From the NCBI GenBank assembly GCA_029718625.1, contig CM056385.1, forward strand, positions 19,319,154-19,383,153: a DNA stretch of 64,000 bases. Reading direction: 5' to 3'. A program made the translations under genes and the position numbers. Of this stretch, positions 36,512 to 48,320 are shown piece after piece (positions within the stretch are counted from its first letter, which is position 1; each line of letters starts with the position of its first letter). This DNA comes from Synaphobranchus kaupii (lineage: Eukaryota; Chordata; Actinopteri; Anguilliformes; Synaphobranchidae). Under the pieces are notes generated by a model. The model was not told the DNA's origin and ran no database searches. It was given only the letters and a program-made list of their open reading frames with translations.

Positions 36512-37445
36512 TTAAAGGGCCTCAAGCCTACCTCAATAAAACTAATCTAAATATATTTAGTGCATGTCTTTTACTATGACATATCACTGCAATTTTCCTT
36601 CTGGAGGATTTTTACATTTCAAAATATCACATTTTCTTTGTTATAAGACCACAATTCCCACAATGCTTCACTTTAACTAGACCACTGGCAGAAATGGATT
36701 AGCAAGCTAGCTAGTGAGCTACTTTCCTTTTTTGTGGATTAATTTACTTGGCTGTAGTGCAAAGAAGAAACCTAAGGTAGGCAAGTTTACCATTTAGCAA
36801 AGTTAGCTATCTGATGTGTTGTTGCTTTCTGAAGATTAAAGTGAAAGCTAATGTTAACGTCAGCTATGTCAACTGCCACTGGCATTTCCATTTTCACAGC
36901 CTAGTGTCAGCCTGCTTGTGTGAAGGATAGATTAAGTTAATTTGTAACATTAGTGTCCAGCCGAGTGTGTCAGCCTGATTGCGAGAGATAATGTTGTCGT
37001 TGTCCCCAGCCGAGTGTCAGCCTTACTAAGACAAGTTGTAGTTACCCTGGTTACAGCGCCGCAATGATGTATGGAAATTAGAGGGTTGACCGGCTGTGAA
37101 ATATCGGTGCAGGCTGTCTATAAATAAACATTTCTTAATATTTTCTTGTATACAAAAAGTAACTAGATATAATTACAAGAAAACAACCATGGCTACACAT
37201 TTATCCTGGTGATATTATGATACAAAAATTCTAGGTGTGTTTTACCACCATATGAAAATGACTCCCCTATCAATTTATATATTAGACATTTCAGAAATGC
37301 AATTCAATGACATCACTGAATTGCATTTTGCAGAGTTCACATTGCCCATACTCACAACAGAGAAAAAGCTTGGAAAATTGCTGAAAATTTTCAGAAATTT
37401 TAAAATATTGGCCTAAAAGTTCATTACAGTGGGCCACCCCTTTAA
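36512..37445. mobile_element. Possible TTAA-flanked DNA element
   Basis: TTAA-AGGGCC at the left (36512) and GGGCCACCCCT-TTAA at the right (37445) suggest an element with a TTAA target and AGGG ends, but the TIR match is imperfect. The interior contains loosely repeated CCGAGTGTCAGCCT blocks at 36902-37025. No coding frame. Confidence 0.3.
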
Positions 37446-38035
37446 GGACAAAGTGCACCAGGCTTAGTAATCATAGCAATATGAGCATCTGTATCTTCAG
37501 GTATATTTGCAAGTTGAATAAAGCCTGTATTACCACTGCAGTGTCTACATCATGATCACAACAGTGCATCTGCAAGACCCCCCTGTGGGAATTCACCCCG
37601 AAATGTACACAAGACACACAGCTGTAAATATAAACAGCTTCTCAGCAACAACAAAAAAAGAAGTCACCCACACAATCTCCATTTCTAGGTCAAAAATCCC
37701 CATGGGGGTTTGAATAGCTGACAAAAATATAAAATAGCATTGTTGATATAAGAACGCGTACCGATACACTAATACAGAGGCTCGGCCTCTGCGTCGCTCA
37801 GACTTTATGGGAATAGATTTTCAGTGCATTAAATTGAGGAATTTGTCACAGTCATAGTATGATTTTTATTTATTCATCGTGCATCCACTTTTATTCAGCC
37901 ACCTGCGCAACTCGCATCATTTAATATTTCAATTTTACAATTACACATGCATGAAAATTTCATAAGCAGCACGGGCAAATAAAGGGAGAATATTTGGGCA
38001 GAAGTGCTGTCCAATGAAGCTGAGATAAAAAACAA

Positions 38036-38036
<1 letters not shown>
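37446..38036. other. Unique non-coding stretch
   Basis: Nothing recognisable. Confidence 0.4.

Positions 38037-38066
<30 letters not shown>
38037..38066. repeat. (GT)n microsatellite
   Basis: Pure TG run of about 30 bp. Confidence 0.95.
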
Positions 38067-38067
<1 letters not shown>

Positions 38068-38424
38068 ATGTGTGAACAGTGCCCTTTATCAAGGGTGGTA
38101 GATTAGGTGTATGCGACCAAAAACACTTGTTTAGCTTCACCATTTTAGTCTCATCTGACCATAACCCCCAGTTTCAATCAAAGTTCCAATGATGACAAAA
38201 TAGAGAAATATAACATTTCATAGCATCGTTACATTGACAGACCAGCTGACATTAAAAACAAACGTGCTCCAGCAAAGCTTGTAGCACACACACCCACATG
38301 TTAAAACATTTTCCCTTCCTTCTTTACTCTACGTGTTCAGCTCAAATACCAAGCTTTTTAGAGGACTTTTTTATTCTTTATGGTGTAGTCATAATGTGCC
38401 TACGAAAGCCTCACACTATTTATG

Positions 38425-38510
38425 CTCCCGTAATTTATTCACGATGTGGTGTAAAAATGTGCCGAAACGTAGTTTTTTTCCTACACCACATCGTGAATAA
38501 ATTACGGGAG
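38425..38510. repeat. Perfect 29-bp inverted repeat (hairpin)
   Basis: The left arm 38425-38453 (starts CTCCCGTAATTTATTCACGA, ends GTGGTGTA) is exactly complementary to the right arm 38482-38510. The 28-nt spacer itself has AAAA/TTTT complementarity. The perfect arms suggest a recent fold-back insertion or active gene conversion. No TSD evident. Confidence 0.9.
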
Positions 38511-38884
38511 AATTGGGAGAAAATGGTTGGTTTTATAACACTGTGAAAAAAGGCTGTCAAATGGGATGTGTGCTAATTGGATTCCTTTTTAAATTTAGGT
38601 CAGTGTTTTGTTAAAACGGTACTCGTACTTACTCAACAAAAATGAAGCAATTAGTTGCCTCACTGTAATTAAGTAAAGTGGACTCATAATTGGTCGTTTT
38701 AATCAAGTGTATCCAACTTAAGAAACAGGTTCACAGCAATAAAAACCTGAAAATGTCCAATGTAATCCCATGGGCACTTCTCTTTTAACATCCATTGCAC
38801 TTTACATTTTTCCAGATATTATACTTTATGCTGAAATTATAATGGTATTGTTTATTGTCAATAAAAAAGTGTTTTATCACTTTT
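38511..38884. other. Unique AT-rich stretch
   Basis: Nothing recognisable. Confidence 0.4.
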
Positions 38885-39310
38885 ACATTTAGATTGAAAA
38901 TGGCCGTCCACTCCCTGCGACACCCTGGCCAGCGGAGGCAGTCCCCAGTTTTCGTTGCAATCTGAAAACTCATCTTTTCAAGCAGGACCTCACTCCCAGC
39001 TCTAGCCACAGCACCTGACATGGTCCATTCTAACCTATACACTTGACTTATGTGCTTACCGCTGGACGCAACTGTTATGATACTGCATGACACTCCTATT
39101 TGCTAGCTTTGTATTGCGTTAGATGTATACTTTGCCTTTTGCTTCGTGCTAAGCGTATATGCATGTTCTGTAGTTTACTCCTTACTGTCAATACACATTA
39201 TTGTTTTGATGGCACTTAGAGGTTAATCGTTGACCTTGCTTGTGTTGAATGTTCACTCCTGTACAACTATGTAAGGTGTTCTGACTAAGAGCATCTGCTA
39301 AATTTAATAA
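38885..39310 (+). mobile_element. L2-clade LINE 3' end
   Basis: The start encodes the last residues of an L2 ORF2 (Leu-Lys-Thr-His-Leu-Phe-like: CTGAAAACTCATCTTTTCAA) and the end is GACTAAGAGCATCTGCTAAAT, the conserved L2 3' terminal hairpin/tail. Truncated at the 5' side, as usual for LINEs, and decayed. Confidence 0.75.
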
Positions 39311-39610
39311 GCTCACAATTTATTTCCAGTGGCAGCAGATAGTTAGTCTGACAGTAAATGACATTTCAGGACAGAAGAGACAGATGGTTTATGACCATGA
39401 GAAAGGCAGTTGCTCCTTGATGTACAGCTGGGGAACTTCTAGCAAGACGTGTTGTTCATTCACTGAGGTTCGTGTGTAATGCTAGCACGGCTCATATTTG
39501 TGGCAGCTACATTGTCATCATTGTTCCTGGTTGCCACGGCCACTGCAATGGGCAAATTCCTTCAACTCCAACGGCGTCCGCTGCTGGTGTTGCTGCATTT
39601 GTTCCTTTCT

Positions 39611-39643
39611 CTGCTGCTGCCGCTGCTGCTGCTGCTGGTGCTG
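39611..39643. repeat. Interrupted (CTG)n triplet repeat
   Basis: About ten CTG/CCG/GTG triplets. The leucine-rich frame at 39479-39784 is produced partly by this run and is probably not a gene. Confidence 0.85.
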
Positions 39644-39825
39644 ACATCACATCTTAACCTGTTTTTGAAGGTCGTTGGGGAAAATAAAGGTCACTGCACT
39701 AATAGATCTCAACCTCTCTCAGCCATCACAAGCATTTCTGTAATATTTTGCATTTTTTTAATGATAATTTATTTTGTGATGTAATTTTTATTATGATCAT
39801 TATCATTATGATTATTATTATGATG

Positions 39826-39862
<37 letters not shown>
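39826..39862. repeat. (ATT)n microsatellite
   Basis: Pure ATT run preceded by looser ATTATGAT repetition. Confidence 0.95.
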
Positions 39863-39864
<2 letters not shown>

Positions 39865-40019
39865 CATTAACATACATTTATCCTACTATGCCAGGTCAGC
39901 CTGGTTTAATTTTTTATTATTATTGAAGTGATTTGCTAACTAATGTGGTTCTCGCAGGATGGACAGTATGTATGTACACCATAATGTTCATTTTCTTGTG
40001 CCCCCAGCCCTGCCTCCAA

Positions 40020-40499
40020 AGTCCTGGATCTCTCATCTGTTGGTGAGAGATAGAACAAACCCAATAAACTATGATCTTGGATGGGAGACCTCCTGGGAAA
40101 ACTAAGTTGCTGCTGGAAGTGGTGTTGGTGGGCCAGTGGGTGAAGATCTTACCTCTGATTAAATAAATCCCAATACCCCAGTGCAGTGATGGGGACACTG
40201 TGCTGTAGGAGATGCAATCTTTCGGATGAGACGTTAAACCAAGGTCCTGACTCACTGTGGCCATCAAAGATCCCATGACACTCATTGCAAAGAGTAAGTG
40301 GTTCCCTGGTGTCCTGGCTAAATTCCCAACCTGGCTCTTTCAATCTGTCACCTAATCATCCCACAATTTAATTGGCTAAACATAGTTATCTCCCTCTCCA
40401 CCTCAGTGGTTGTGTGGTGGGTGTTCTATCACAAAATGGCTGATGCCGTGCATCACCCAGGTGCTAAAACATTTTCAGTCTGAGAAAAGTGCTATATAA

Positions 40500-40538
<39 letters not shown>

Positions 40539-40552
40539 TATTATTATTATTG
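40020..40552 (+). mobile_element. 5S rRNA-derived SINE (SINE3-like)
   Basis: The segment CTTGGATGGGAGACCTCCTGGGAA (about 40075-40099) matches the box C region of 5S rRNA, the internal pol III promoter used by 5S-derived SINEs. The body has CTTTCGGATGAGACGTTAAA followed by CCAAGGTCCTGACTC, a widely shared fish SINE segment, then CACCCAGGTGCTAAAACA. The 3' end AAAGTGCTATATAAA leads into an (ATA)n/(TTA)n tail (40500-40552). The 5' boundary is approximate because the first half of the 5S part has decayed. Confidence 0.8.
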
Positions 40553-41149
40553 CTGACTTATGCTAATGGTTTAAGTGGATTCTAACCTACTGAATATTTA
40601 ACTATATGCACGTCATGTTAGGCATTATCAGGATTATGGTATCTTTCATTTTATGCAATATTAACTTGACATATGGCTTTTATATATTCAATAACAAATA
40701 AATTATGGATGGCAATATGTTAACAACAAACCATTGTGACATTTATATTGTTGAATGAGCCATGTGAAATCAATGGCCCATGACTCAAGAGTTTCTCCCA
40801 CCCTGTACTTACTTAAGATGGTTTTAAAGTCTGTAACAAAAAATAAATAAACCAAGTAAAAAAAAAAAAAAACTAAATAAAAATCTTAGGCTTAAATAAC
40901 CTGTCAGAATTTTTGGCTGGGAAAATCACTGTTGATTTGTATTTTGATTTCAGGGACTTTCCAGCTGTGGGTGAAGGGACCATTGCCGACAAAGACACAA
41001 AAAATAAACACCCCTCTCCAAAAATTAAATGAACAACATTTATTTAAATACATAAAAGAGGCATATATTTAGATGTTATACTAACCTGTGGTTTGCTGTA
41101 TACATACGTGAAAATGTTTGAGGTTAGCTGTTTTGAAGTTCCTGAGATC
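40553..41149. other. Unique AT-rich stretch
   Basis: Nothing recognisable. Confidence 0.4.
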
Positions 41150-41339
41150 TGCAAGTCCCTCAAAAAGTCTGTATTTTACTGCCCCTCCCTCATTTCCTTC
41201 TTGAGCCCTTCTCTGTCTCATTTCTCCCAATCGCCCTCCCCCCTCCCCCTTAAAAATGCCGACGTATCTCAACCTCTTCTTTCCCACCATAATCTGGTCC
41301 TGATTCCATCATTTTCTCCTCCAGACCATCGCTGCTGAC

Positions 41340-42110
41340 ATCCTTCCATTGATTTCCTCTCTTGTTAACTCCTCCCTGTCCACTGGCTGTTTCCCCCTCA
41401 TCCTTCAAATAGGCTCTCGTCAAGCTCTTGCTGTAGAAGCCCAGTCGAGCGCTCTGCCGATGAGCCTTTCCGCTCCTATTTCTTGTCTAAGACGCTTGAG
41501 CATGTCATCTCAAGTGCCGTCTCGTGCTGTCAGCGAGGCCCTTCCGCTTTGCTCCGACGGTCTCCCTTTCCTCATCTCTACTCCGCTGCATTTGATGCTG
41601 TTAACCATCGGATTCTCCGGTCTACAAACGTGACCTGCGGCATCCCCTTTGGCATGGGGTCCTACTTCGCTGGAGGCTCATTCCCGGTCACTTGGGTATT
41701 CGTGCATTGGGATCTGTCCCTGGTTCCCTCCATCCAACCCCACCTCCCATGTGACCCCTTTCCCACCATGTAAACACTGCTGTTGGCTTTTTCTGGAGCC
41801 AAGAATCTCAGAGTGGCGCTAGGAGATAAACCTGACAACACCGCAATCACATTGCATATTCTGCTTTGACAACATCAGGATAATTTGCCCATTCCTCACC
41901 ACCTATACAACCCAGTTTCTGGTTCAGGCTCTGGCCCTCTCATGTTTCAACTCCTACAACTCTGTGCTCACTCTGCTCCCTTCCTCTGCCTTCAGGCCTC
42001 CGCAGCCCATCCAGAATGCTGCTTCTCACGTCTACAACCTCCCACAACACTCGCATGTCACCCCCCTCCTCACTGCCCTCTACAGGCTATATGTAACCCT
42101 ATGCAACCTT
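41340..42110 (+). pseudogene. L2 ORF2 reverse transcriptase remnant
   Basis: Readable pieces in shifting frames include ISSLVNSSLSTGCFPL, SKTLEHVISS, SAAFDAVNHRIL (RT motif A with the catalytic Asp), SYFAGGSFPVTW, GAKNLRVALGDKPDN, IRIICPFLTTYTTQFLVQAL and SHVTPLLTALYRL. They occur in the order expected for an L2 RT and downstream thumb/C-terminal region. The segment between the N-terminal RT motifs and AAFD is shortened, and the YADD box that normally follows is missing. The upstream endonuclease domain is not recognisable. Confidence 0.8.
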
Positions 42111-42111
42111 A

Positions 42112-42868
42112 GGCCTCACTCGTGAAACGTGAGCAGAATTAATTTGTGCATAAATTGTTTGCATTAGCGATTTTGTTTGTATTTTGGCATCCATCAAAGT
42201 TTTTATATCTGAGATTTGTTTGTACGTACAAACAAACTTTACACCCACGTTGGTGAATTCTAAATGCTGCTAAATGTAGCTTCTGAAAGTCAATTAGAAT
42301 ATACATTTATTTATTCACAAGAATAAATGACTGTTAAATTCACCAGACTAAATGTAGCCTTTGAAGTGCATAATGGCCAATGTTAGCGGTGCCGTAGACT
42401 GCACACATGCACATCAAGGCTCCATCCGATGATGTGTTTGCGTATGTGAACAGACAGGGCTACCACTCCATCAACGTGCAGCTCATATGTGATACAAAAT
42501 GTGTATTGCTCAAGGTTGTGGCCTGGTGGGACCCACGACAGCTTCATTCTTTGGGGCAGTTCAGTTGGTACTCATTTGGAGAATGGTGCTGTGAGAGACG
42601 GCTGGCTTATTGGTAAGAATATACTTGTCAAATTGCTCATCCTTGGCCACCTCCTGTAGCTGTGGTGCTTTAATGCGCAGCTACGCATTTCTTTGCCTCC
42701 AATCTAATGTCGATCCATTTTTTCTTACCTGTTTAACAGTTTGTGTGAAGAGTGATCATACTTTGACGAACCATGTTATCTCCTGCCAGGCCTTTTTCTT
42801 TGCCAGTTCCTATGGCACCGGTACTGACCATACAAATAATATTTTCCTGTTACTGAACACTTAACAGG
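42112..42868 (-). mobile_element. PIF/Harbinger element inserted in the L2 LINE, one end lost
   Basis: The end at 42112 (GGCCTCACTCGTGAAACGTG) corresponds to the right TIR region of the element at 686-1691. Similarity then continues for hundreds of bases (GTATCTGAGATTTGTTTG-type and GACTAAATGTAGCCTTTGAA blocks). Near 42670-42840 the minus strand matches the Myb/SANT part of that element (GGATCGACATTAGATTGGAG). Sequence equivalent to the first 270 bp or so of the other copy, including its TIR, is absent. It carries a transposase fragment on the + strand. Confidence 0.85.
42385..42616 (+). pseudogene. Harbinger transposase (HARBI1-like) fragment
   Basis: The protein would be the DDE nuclease that cuts and moves Harbinger elements. 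GAVDCTH (catalytic Asp codon about 42397-42399) is followed, after a one-base frame change, by HIKAPSDD, then AYVNRQGYHSINVQLICDTK and VVAWWDPRQLHS. These match the HARBI1/PIF core G-(A/V)-(V/I)-D-x-TH ... VNRKG-(F/Y)-HSIN-Q-x-x-CD with both Asp positions kept. N-terminal and C-terminal parts are missing, so it is a dead fragment. Its strand is opposite to the Myb/SANT piece of the same element. Confidence 0.85.
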
Positions 42869-43366
42869 CTGTGCACAACAGCCAGATCTATGTGTTTGTT
42901 CTGCAACCTCGGGATGTCTGGCTTCTCACCTCTCCGGGCCAATGCTTTCCAGTCACATCTGCAGTTCTGGTCCCTTGATAGTGGAATGAGCTTCCCACAG
43001 CAATCAGAAATGACGTTGGCCATCTTCTGAAACAGACTGTGAACCCACCTCGGGTCCTCCACCCAGACGCTCTCTAGCACGTTTACCTAGCCCTAACACC
43101 TCTTTGGGTGTAACTTATTTTTTGTCTGTGGTTCTTTGTTGTCATTTGGTTTAATGTAATTTAACACTCCAGTTTGTAGCATTTAATGTCCAATAGGGTA
43201 GCTGAGAGGTATTCAATAGAGTCTGCACTTCTTCCACTTGCTGCCTCTCTTGGGACAATACTTTCCCCTCTCGGGAATTTCTGTACTTCGATCCCTGATC
43301 TGCGCACTTGTGTTTACATCGTAAGTCACTGTGGATAAGAGCGTCTGCTAAATTACCATAAATTAA

Positions 43367-44989
43367 AAGATGAGAAAATAAGCACACTGTATAAAACTGT
43401 TGCTGCCCAATCCCTCAGGCTATGAGCTAAAAATAAAGCTTCTTTTTATAAAGAACGCCAACATGGCGTACATCAACAATGAAGCTTGTGAGCAGAAGAT
43501 AATATCAGCAAGGTAAATAAATGAAAGATCTGTAGTGCATTTTTCACATCTGTCATATCACAGACGGTATGTGGACATGTCAACACATGTTGGGCATGCC
43601 TAGTTTCTCTTAGCTTTGAAAGAATAAAATGCTGTGTGACACTCAGATTTGTTTTAACCGAATTTTAACCAAATATTTAGCATGAGTAATTTATAACAGT
43701 ATGAACCATATGGCATAATGTCATGGTACTAAATCCCCTCTGTAGAGCAAAAAGCTAATGTAGTCAATATTTGATGTTACCAGAAGGCACACTCAAGAAG
43801 AATGCAGTCATTATCTCGTAACTGCAGGAAGAAAATGGAGTAAAGTGTTTTTCAAAATTACAAATACAGAAGGTCAAAATGTGTGTGGATAAACACAGAA
43901 AAAGTAACCATTAAGATGTAGAGGAACCAGGGAACTAAAAAGAGAGATTTTATTTCAGAGATACATAGTGATGTGCATGCATAGCATCTCAGGAAAAGTA
44001 CTACTCATTCCACAGTGCTCTGTTTCCATAAAATAATATTCAGTTCCTTGTCTTTTCATGCTAGTCCAGAACCAAACGCATTGGAATTCATCCAAACGTA
44101 GTGGATTAAAAAACATCACAATAGTTTACTTCCCTTGATGGGACTGAGGAGAACATTAAAACTGCAAAAAAATTTAACAAACAGATAAGCACTAGGAATC
44201 TGGAGATGTGACATGACATAGCCTTTTGTTTTTGATTTGCTATCTGGTATGTGTCTTGTTCCACAAAAGTATATTGAATATATCATATAGAAATGATATG
44301 TTTAGAAAGGAATGTGTACATTATAATTGTCTTACATGTTTTTTTTGCTTGCAGTACATATTGGTTCTGAATGTGGGGTGTATCTGTAGTCGCTTGCTGA
44401 CAGAATGCAACCTTAATTGGGCTTTAGGCAATAGCAGACAGGAAAAAAGTAGACTCTATTAAAAACCCTTGGTGATTTCTCCTCCATTGTACTTTTAGCC
44501 TTACACTGCATGCTAAGGTAATTGGAGAAAGTGGTTTCTGCCCAGGCCAAGTCCCAAGCCATTATAGACAAAACAGGAGAGCTATGATTTCCTTATAGAT
44601 AAACACTAACAAGGTCCTCTCTCTGATGCCTTGCAGAAAGTGCCAACTAGCAGATAGTGTTTAATAAACACAGCAAAGTCCAACTGGCCTGGAAATATTT
44701 TTGTATAATCATGTAAATTTCATGATGCAGTCACTCCAATATGTGCCCCATGAGTGAGAGACAGCAAGCCTGTGAGCTTTCTAATTCCACAACCACAGCA
44801 CATGCCCTAGACTCCATGCCTTACACTGGGGACACATATTTGAGCAGAACAGGTATGGACCTGTTAGAGGGGGCAGTGGCGTGGCTTCACCAGGTAAGGA
44901 TGAATACATGACACTTAATCTCTCCTCTGTGGAGCTTTAGCTGACCCCTGACCTCTTTCTAAGCAGGAATTGACCATCCTGTATATATA
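43367..44989. other. Unique AT-rich stretch
   Basis: No gene or repeat recognised. Confidence 0.4.
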
Positions 44990-45707
44990 TAGTACCAGTC
45001 AAAAGTTTGGCCACACCTACTCATAGAAGGTTATTTTCCGTTATTTTTACTGTTTTCCACATTTTGGAATAGTAAAGACATCAAAACTATGAGATAACAC
45101 AAATTAAATTATGCAAAGACCAAAAAAGTGTTAAACAAATAAAAAAAAAGTCATATATTTTAGATTCTTCAAAGTAGCCACCTGCATATCTGGCAGCAGA
45201 ATGATGGTTTAAGGCTTGTTTGATACTTCAGACCCTTGATGACTTACAGCCATTTAGCCAACCATGTGTTCCACACTTTTCCAGTGTAATATAAAGCTAA
45301 ATCTAGTCCCACCCCCCAATTCCCATAGAGATCCATTCAAATGCAGAGGTTATAGTATCGCTTCTAAGAGTACTTGGAAATAAGATATCAGGAGTCTTTT
45401 GATATCCTTTTATATAGTCATGATGGCATCACCTGTTTACCTGTGGAATACCTGTTTACCACAGAAGTTGTTTGAGAGAATGGCAAAAATGTGCAAGGCC
45501 GTTATCAAGGCAAAGGGTGGCTACTTTGAAGAATCTAAAATATATGACTTTTTTAAATTTGTTTAACACTTTTTTGGTCTTTGCATAATTTAATTTGTGT
45601 TATCTCATAGTTTTGATGTCTTTACTATTCCAAAATGTGGAAAACAGTAAAAATAATGGGAAAAAACCTTCTATGAGTTGGTGTGTCTAGACTTTTGGCT
45701 GGTACTG
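44990..45707 (+). mobile_element. Tc1-like element, non-autonomous, about 200-bp TIRs
   Basis: Ends TAGTACCAGTCAAAAGTTTG (44990) and TTTTGGCTGGTACTG (45707), with TA beyond each. The arms of about 190-200 bp are nearly identical inverted copies, sharing blocks such as TTGGAATAGTAAAGACATCA and AGATTCTTCAAAGTAGCCAC. Just inside the right arm, about 45465-45540 keeps the transposase C-terminus (GAGAGAATGGCAAAAATGTG then AAGGCAAAGGGTGGCTAC, coding for an ERM-x-x-VC...KAKGGY-like end). The central part is unrelated or deleted sequence. Confidence 0.9.
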
Positions 45708-46190
45708 TATATCAGTTTAAAAACAATATTTCTGCACTCTTGCTGCAGTAAAGTTGCTCTCTTCCAGTGTTAAATATTTTGTTTCAGAGATCTATTTTTT
45801 GTTTTGTCAAATTGGATGTTTTTGCCAGATATGTGTCATATTTTCTTCTATGTTAACATTTATTATTTGCCGTTATCATATGGATAATGTGCAAACTATT
45901 AAACATCAGTCAATTATACCACAATTCAAATAACACAATTGTTGTAATCCAGTATCAGATGGGTATGATGAAGCATACTTGAAGTCAAAAGCAATAATTT
46001 TTCATGCTTGTCACTCTCTTTGCAGTTAAATGTTTGATTCAATAAAGTAAACACAAGCCTGTAATTATGTCTTGCTCTTTGGATAGCCATATTACTGCCT
46101 CGAAATATTTTGAACATAGCTGGTGTGTAATTAAAGCACCCATTAACATATTTGAGTTACATCATAATAAGGTGATCATATTTTGGAGAA
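45708..46190. other. Unique AT-rich stretch
   Basis: Nothing recognisable. Confidence 0.4.
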
Positions 46191-48318
46191 AATAAGCCAT
46201 CCTTCACATTGCATTGTCATTGTAATAAGCCTGGGGAAGGGGGCCTTTAGACCCGCGGAAGTCTCAACAACATCATCTCATTTATAATTGAGAGCATGAG
46301 AACTGGACGCCAATTCCTGGTAGAAAATTTAAATGTGGAAGCATGCAGCCCTTTTTTTTTTGCAAAATATCTGGGAGCCATTCTTGTCAGGTCTCAGTAG
46401 CATCGCTAAAGTGTGCTATTCTCATTAGCAGTCTGGAAAGAGAGGCCATCAGAATGTTCATTTCCCAGACGGAACCTATTCAATTTCCCCCATTCTTTCC
46501 TTATCAAGCGCATTAAAGCAGGTAGCTCTTCACTGGGTAATATTCAGAATCTCGGGCCTGACTTTCTAACTTTTATCTGTGTCTCCCACCTCGCTTTCTG
46601 CGTGATGAATTCATTCAGTTTTTATGGCCAATTCACACTTTCTGTTTATTATTCAGAATGTCTGCTATTTGTTAGCGTTGAAAACCAGAATGTGGAGGGG
46701 AATGGGTTATGCTGAGCGGAGAAAAACATGAAAAGTATTGCGGAAGAAGTTGTGATATGGCAAAGTCATATATCACATTCTATTTATTGTAGCCCTCGAG
46801 AAAAAACTATTCCCCCTGGAGGGATCTGCAGAGCTTCTGAGAGGAAGTCTTTCTTGACAGCTCTGGTGCCTGCGGTCTGCATTTGTTCCATTTGTTCACC
46901 TGGCACCATTGAAATGACTGCCCCCATGGACGACACTTTATTCCACGTGCAAGTACACAGAGGCAAACAGACTAAACTAATCAAGGACATTGTGCATGCC
47001 CGTTCATAGTCCCGGCAAACACCACAGTTATAAACTACTGTACTGAAATATATTGAAAAAGATAAACATCGAAAATATCGAAAAATACCAGCATCAGCAT
47101 CTGATCCAGGATGTCAATGGGAAACTCCACTGACAAGACTGGTATACAGTCACAAAATAAAAGGAACCTGTTTCATGAAAATAAACTATCATGAAGTATA
47201 AAAGCCCACTTATGGTTGACGAACTGAATTGTAGTCCCGTGGGCTTATGTTCAGGTGCGAGGCAGAACCTGATACCTAAAACCCGAGTGACACATAACCC
47301 AGCTGTGATAATTAATAGCTGCAGTAATGACCATAATTGAACTCATAACTCATTTACACAGCTCGATTAGGTGCCCTTTTTCAGTTACAGGCGACGGGGC
47401 TGACAATGCGAGTAGGGGATACAGTTAAATTCTTTTGCTGTACGCGTTCCATAATCCAATTCAGTTTTAAGTCAGCTGCAGACTCATAACTATCAGCTAC
47501 ATTAAATGTTTAATCTCTTGATGCAGGCGTTTTGTTATGCCTTGACTGCCGTAATACAATTCTGAGCGGTGTGTATTACGTTGTCCTAAATAACAGGACA
47601 TTTTCTCTGAGCAGTGCTCAGCTGTCTCATCCTGAGTTTTTTTTAAGGAGCAAATTGCCTGTATATTACAGCTCTTTGTTACACTACCAATCAATTTTCA
47701 GGGTGTGTTCCCTGCCAACCACGAATCATTGCACTGAATTCAATCACCGCGTGTGCTTCACTTTGACTTGCAATTCAATGTGACCTATTTATTGTTACCA
47801 ATACAGCCCGTGAGCTCAAACTATTAATCAAAATTAAGTTACGGACTAAGGTTAGGGATTCCAGCTCCTATTCTCCCGAAAGGACATTGGCAGAACTGCA
47901 CCCACATATGCAAGAGATGGTCTCTTCATGATGTCACTGCTGCAGTAGATCAGGAGAAAGAACAGTCGCAGTTCAGCAGAGAAGGCCAGTTTTGCCACTC
48001 ATAGCCATACTAACATTTACTCCACTTCACCAACAACATCCCTGACTTGATTGCTGTGTCATTTAGCTATTTAGCATTCAAGCAAATAATAAAAACCTCT
48101 CTGGACGGTAATCCTGTATTGCCACGTACCTCATATTGCTATGAATGCTACAATAACTCATGATATGCTGTATATATTACAAACATAAATTTAATAGCAT
48201 TAAACTTTCAGCATTTTAAAGTGAATTGGTAACAATCTTGCAGCAAAAGGCGTTGGTTCGTGATTATCTCTTTAAAACATTTTATTCAGTGACTTAGTTC
48301 TGTGTTACACACAACACT
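46191..48318. other. Unique stretch, possible conserved non-coding DNA
   Basis: No gene, RNA or repeat recognised. Parts (about 46230-46640 and 47190-47480) are non-repetitive with mixed composition. Regulatory function cannot be judged from one genome. Confidence 0.25.
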
Positions 48319-48320
48319 TA

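Larger units (their letters stand above)
41150..43366 (+). mobile_element. Decayed L2-clade LINE, split by a Harbinger insertion
   Basis: The 5' half (41150-42111) encodes parts of an L2 reverse transcriptase, and the 3' half (42869-43366) encodes the ORF2 C-terminal region (TAGTGGAATGAGCTTCCCAC, then GAAACAGACTGTGAACCC). It ends in TAAGTCACTGTGGATAAGAG followed by CGTCTGCTAAAT, the L2 3' tail. The intervening 42112-42868 is a Harbinger element in the opposite orientation. Several frameshifts and an internal deletion of the RT core make the LINE inactive. Confidence 0.85.

Noticed and set aside
39479..39784. Leu-rich frame resembling a signal peptide/membrane protein
   Set aside because: The hydrophobic run comes from a CTG triplet repeat read as leucine. 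No other support.
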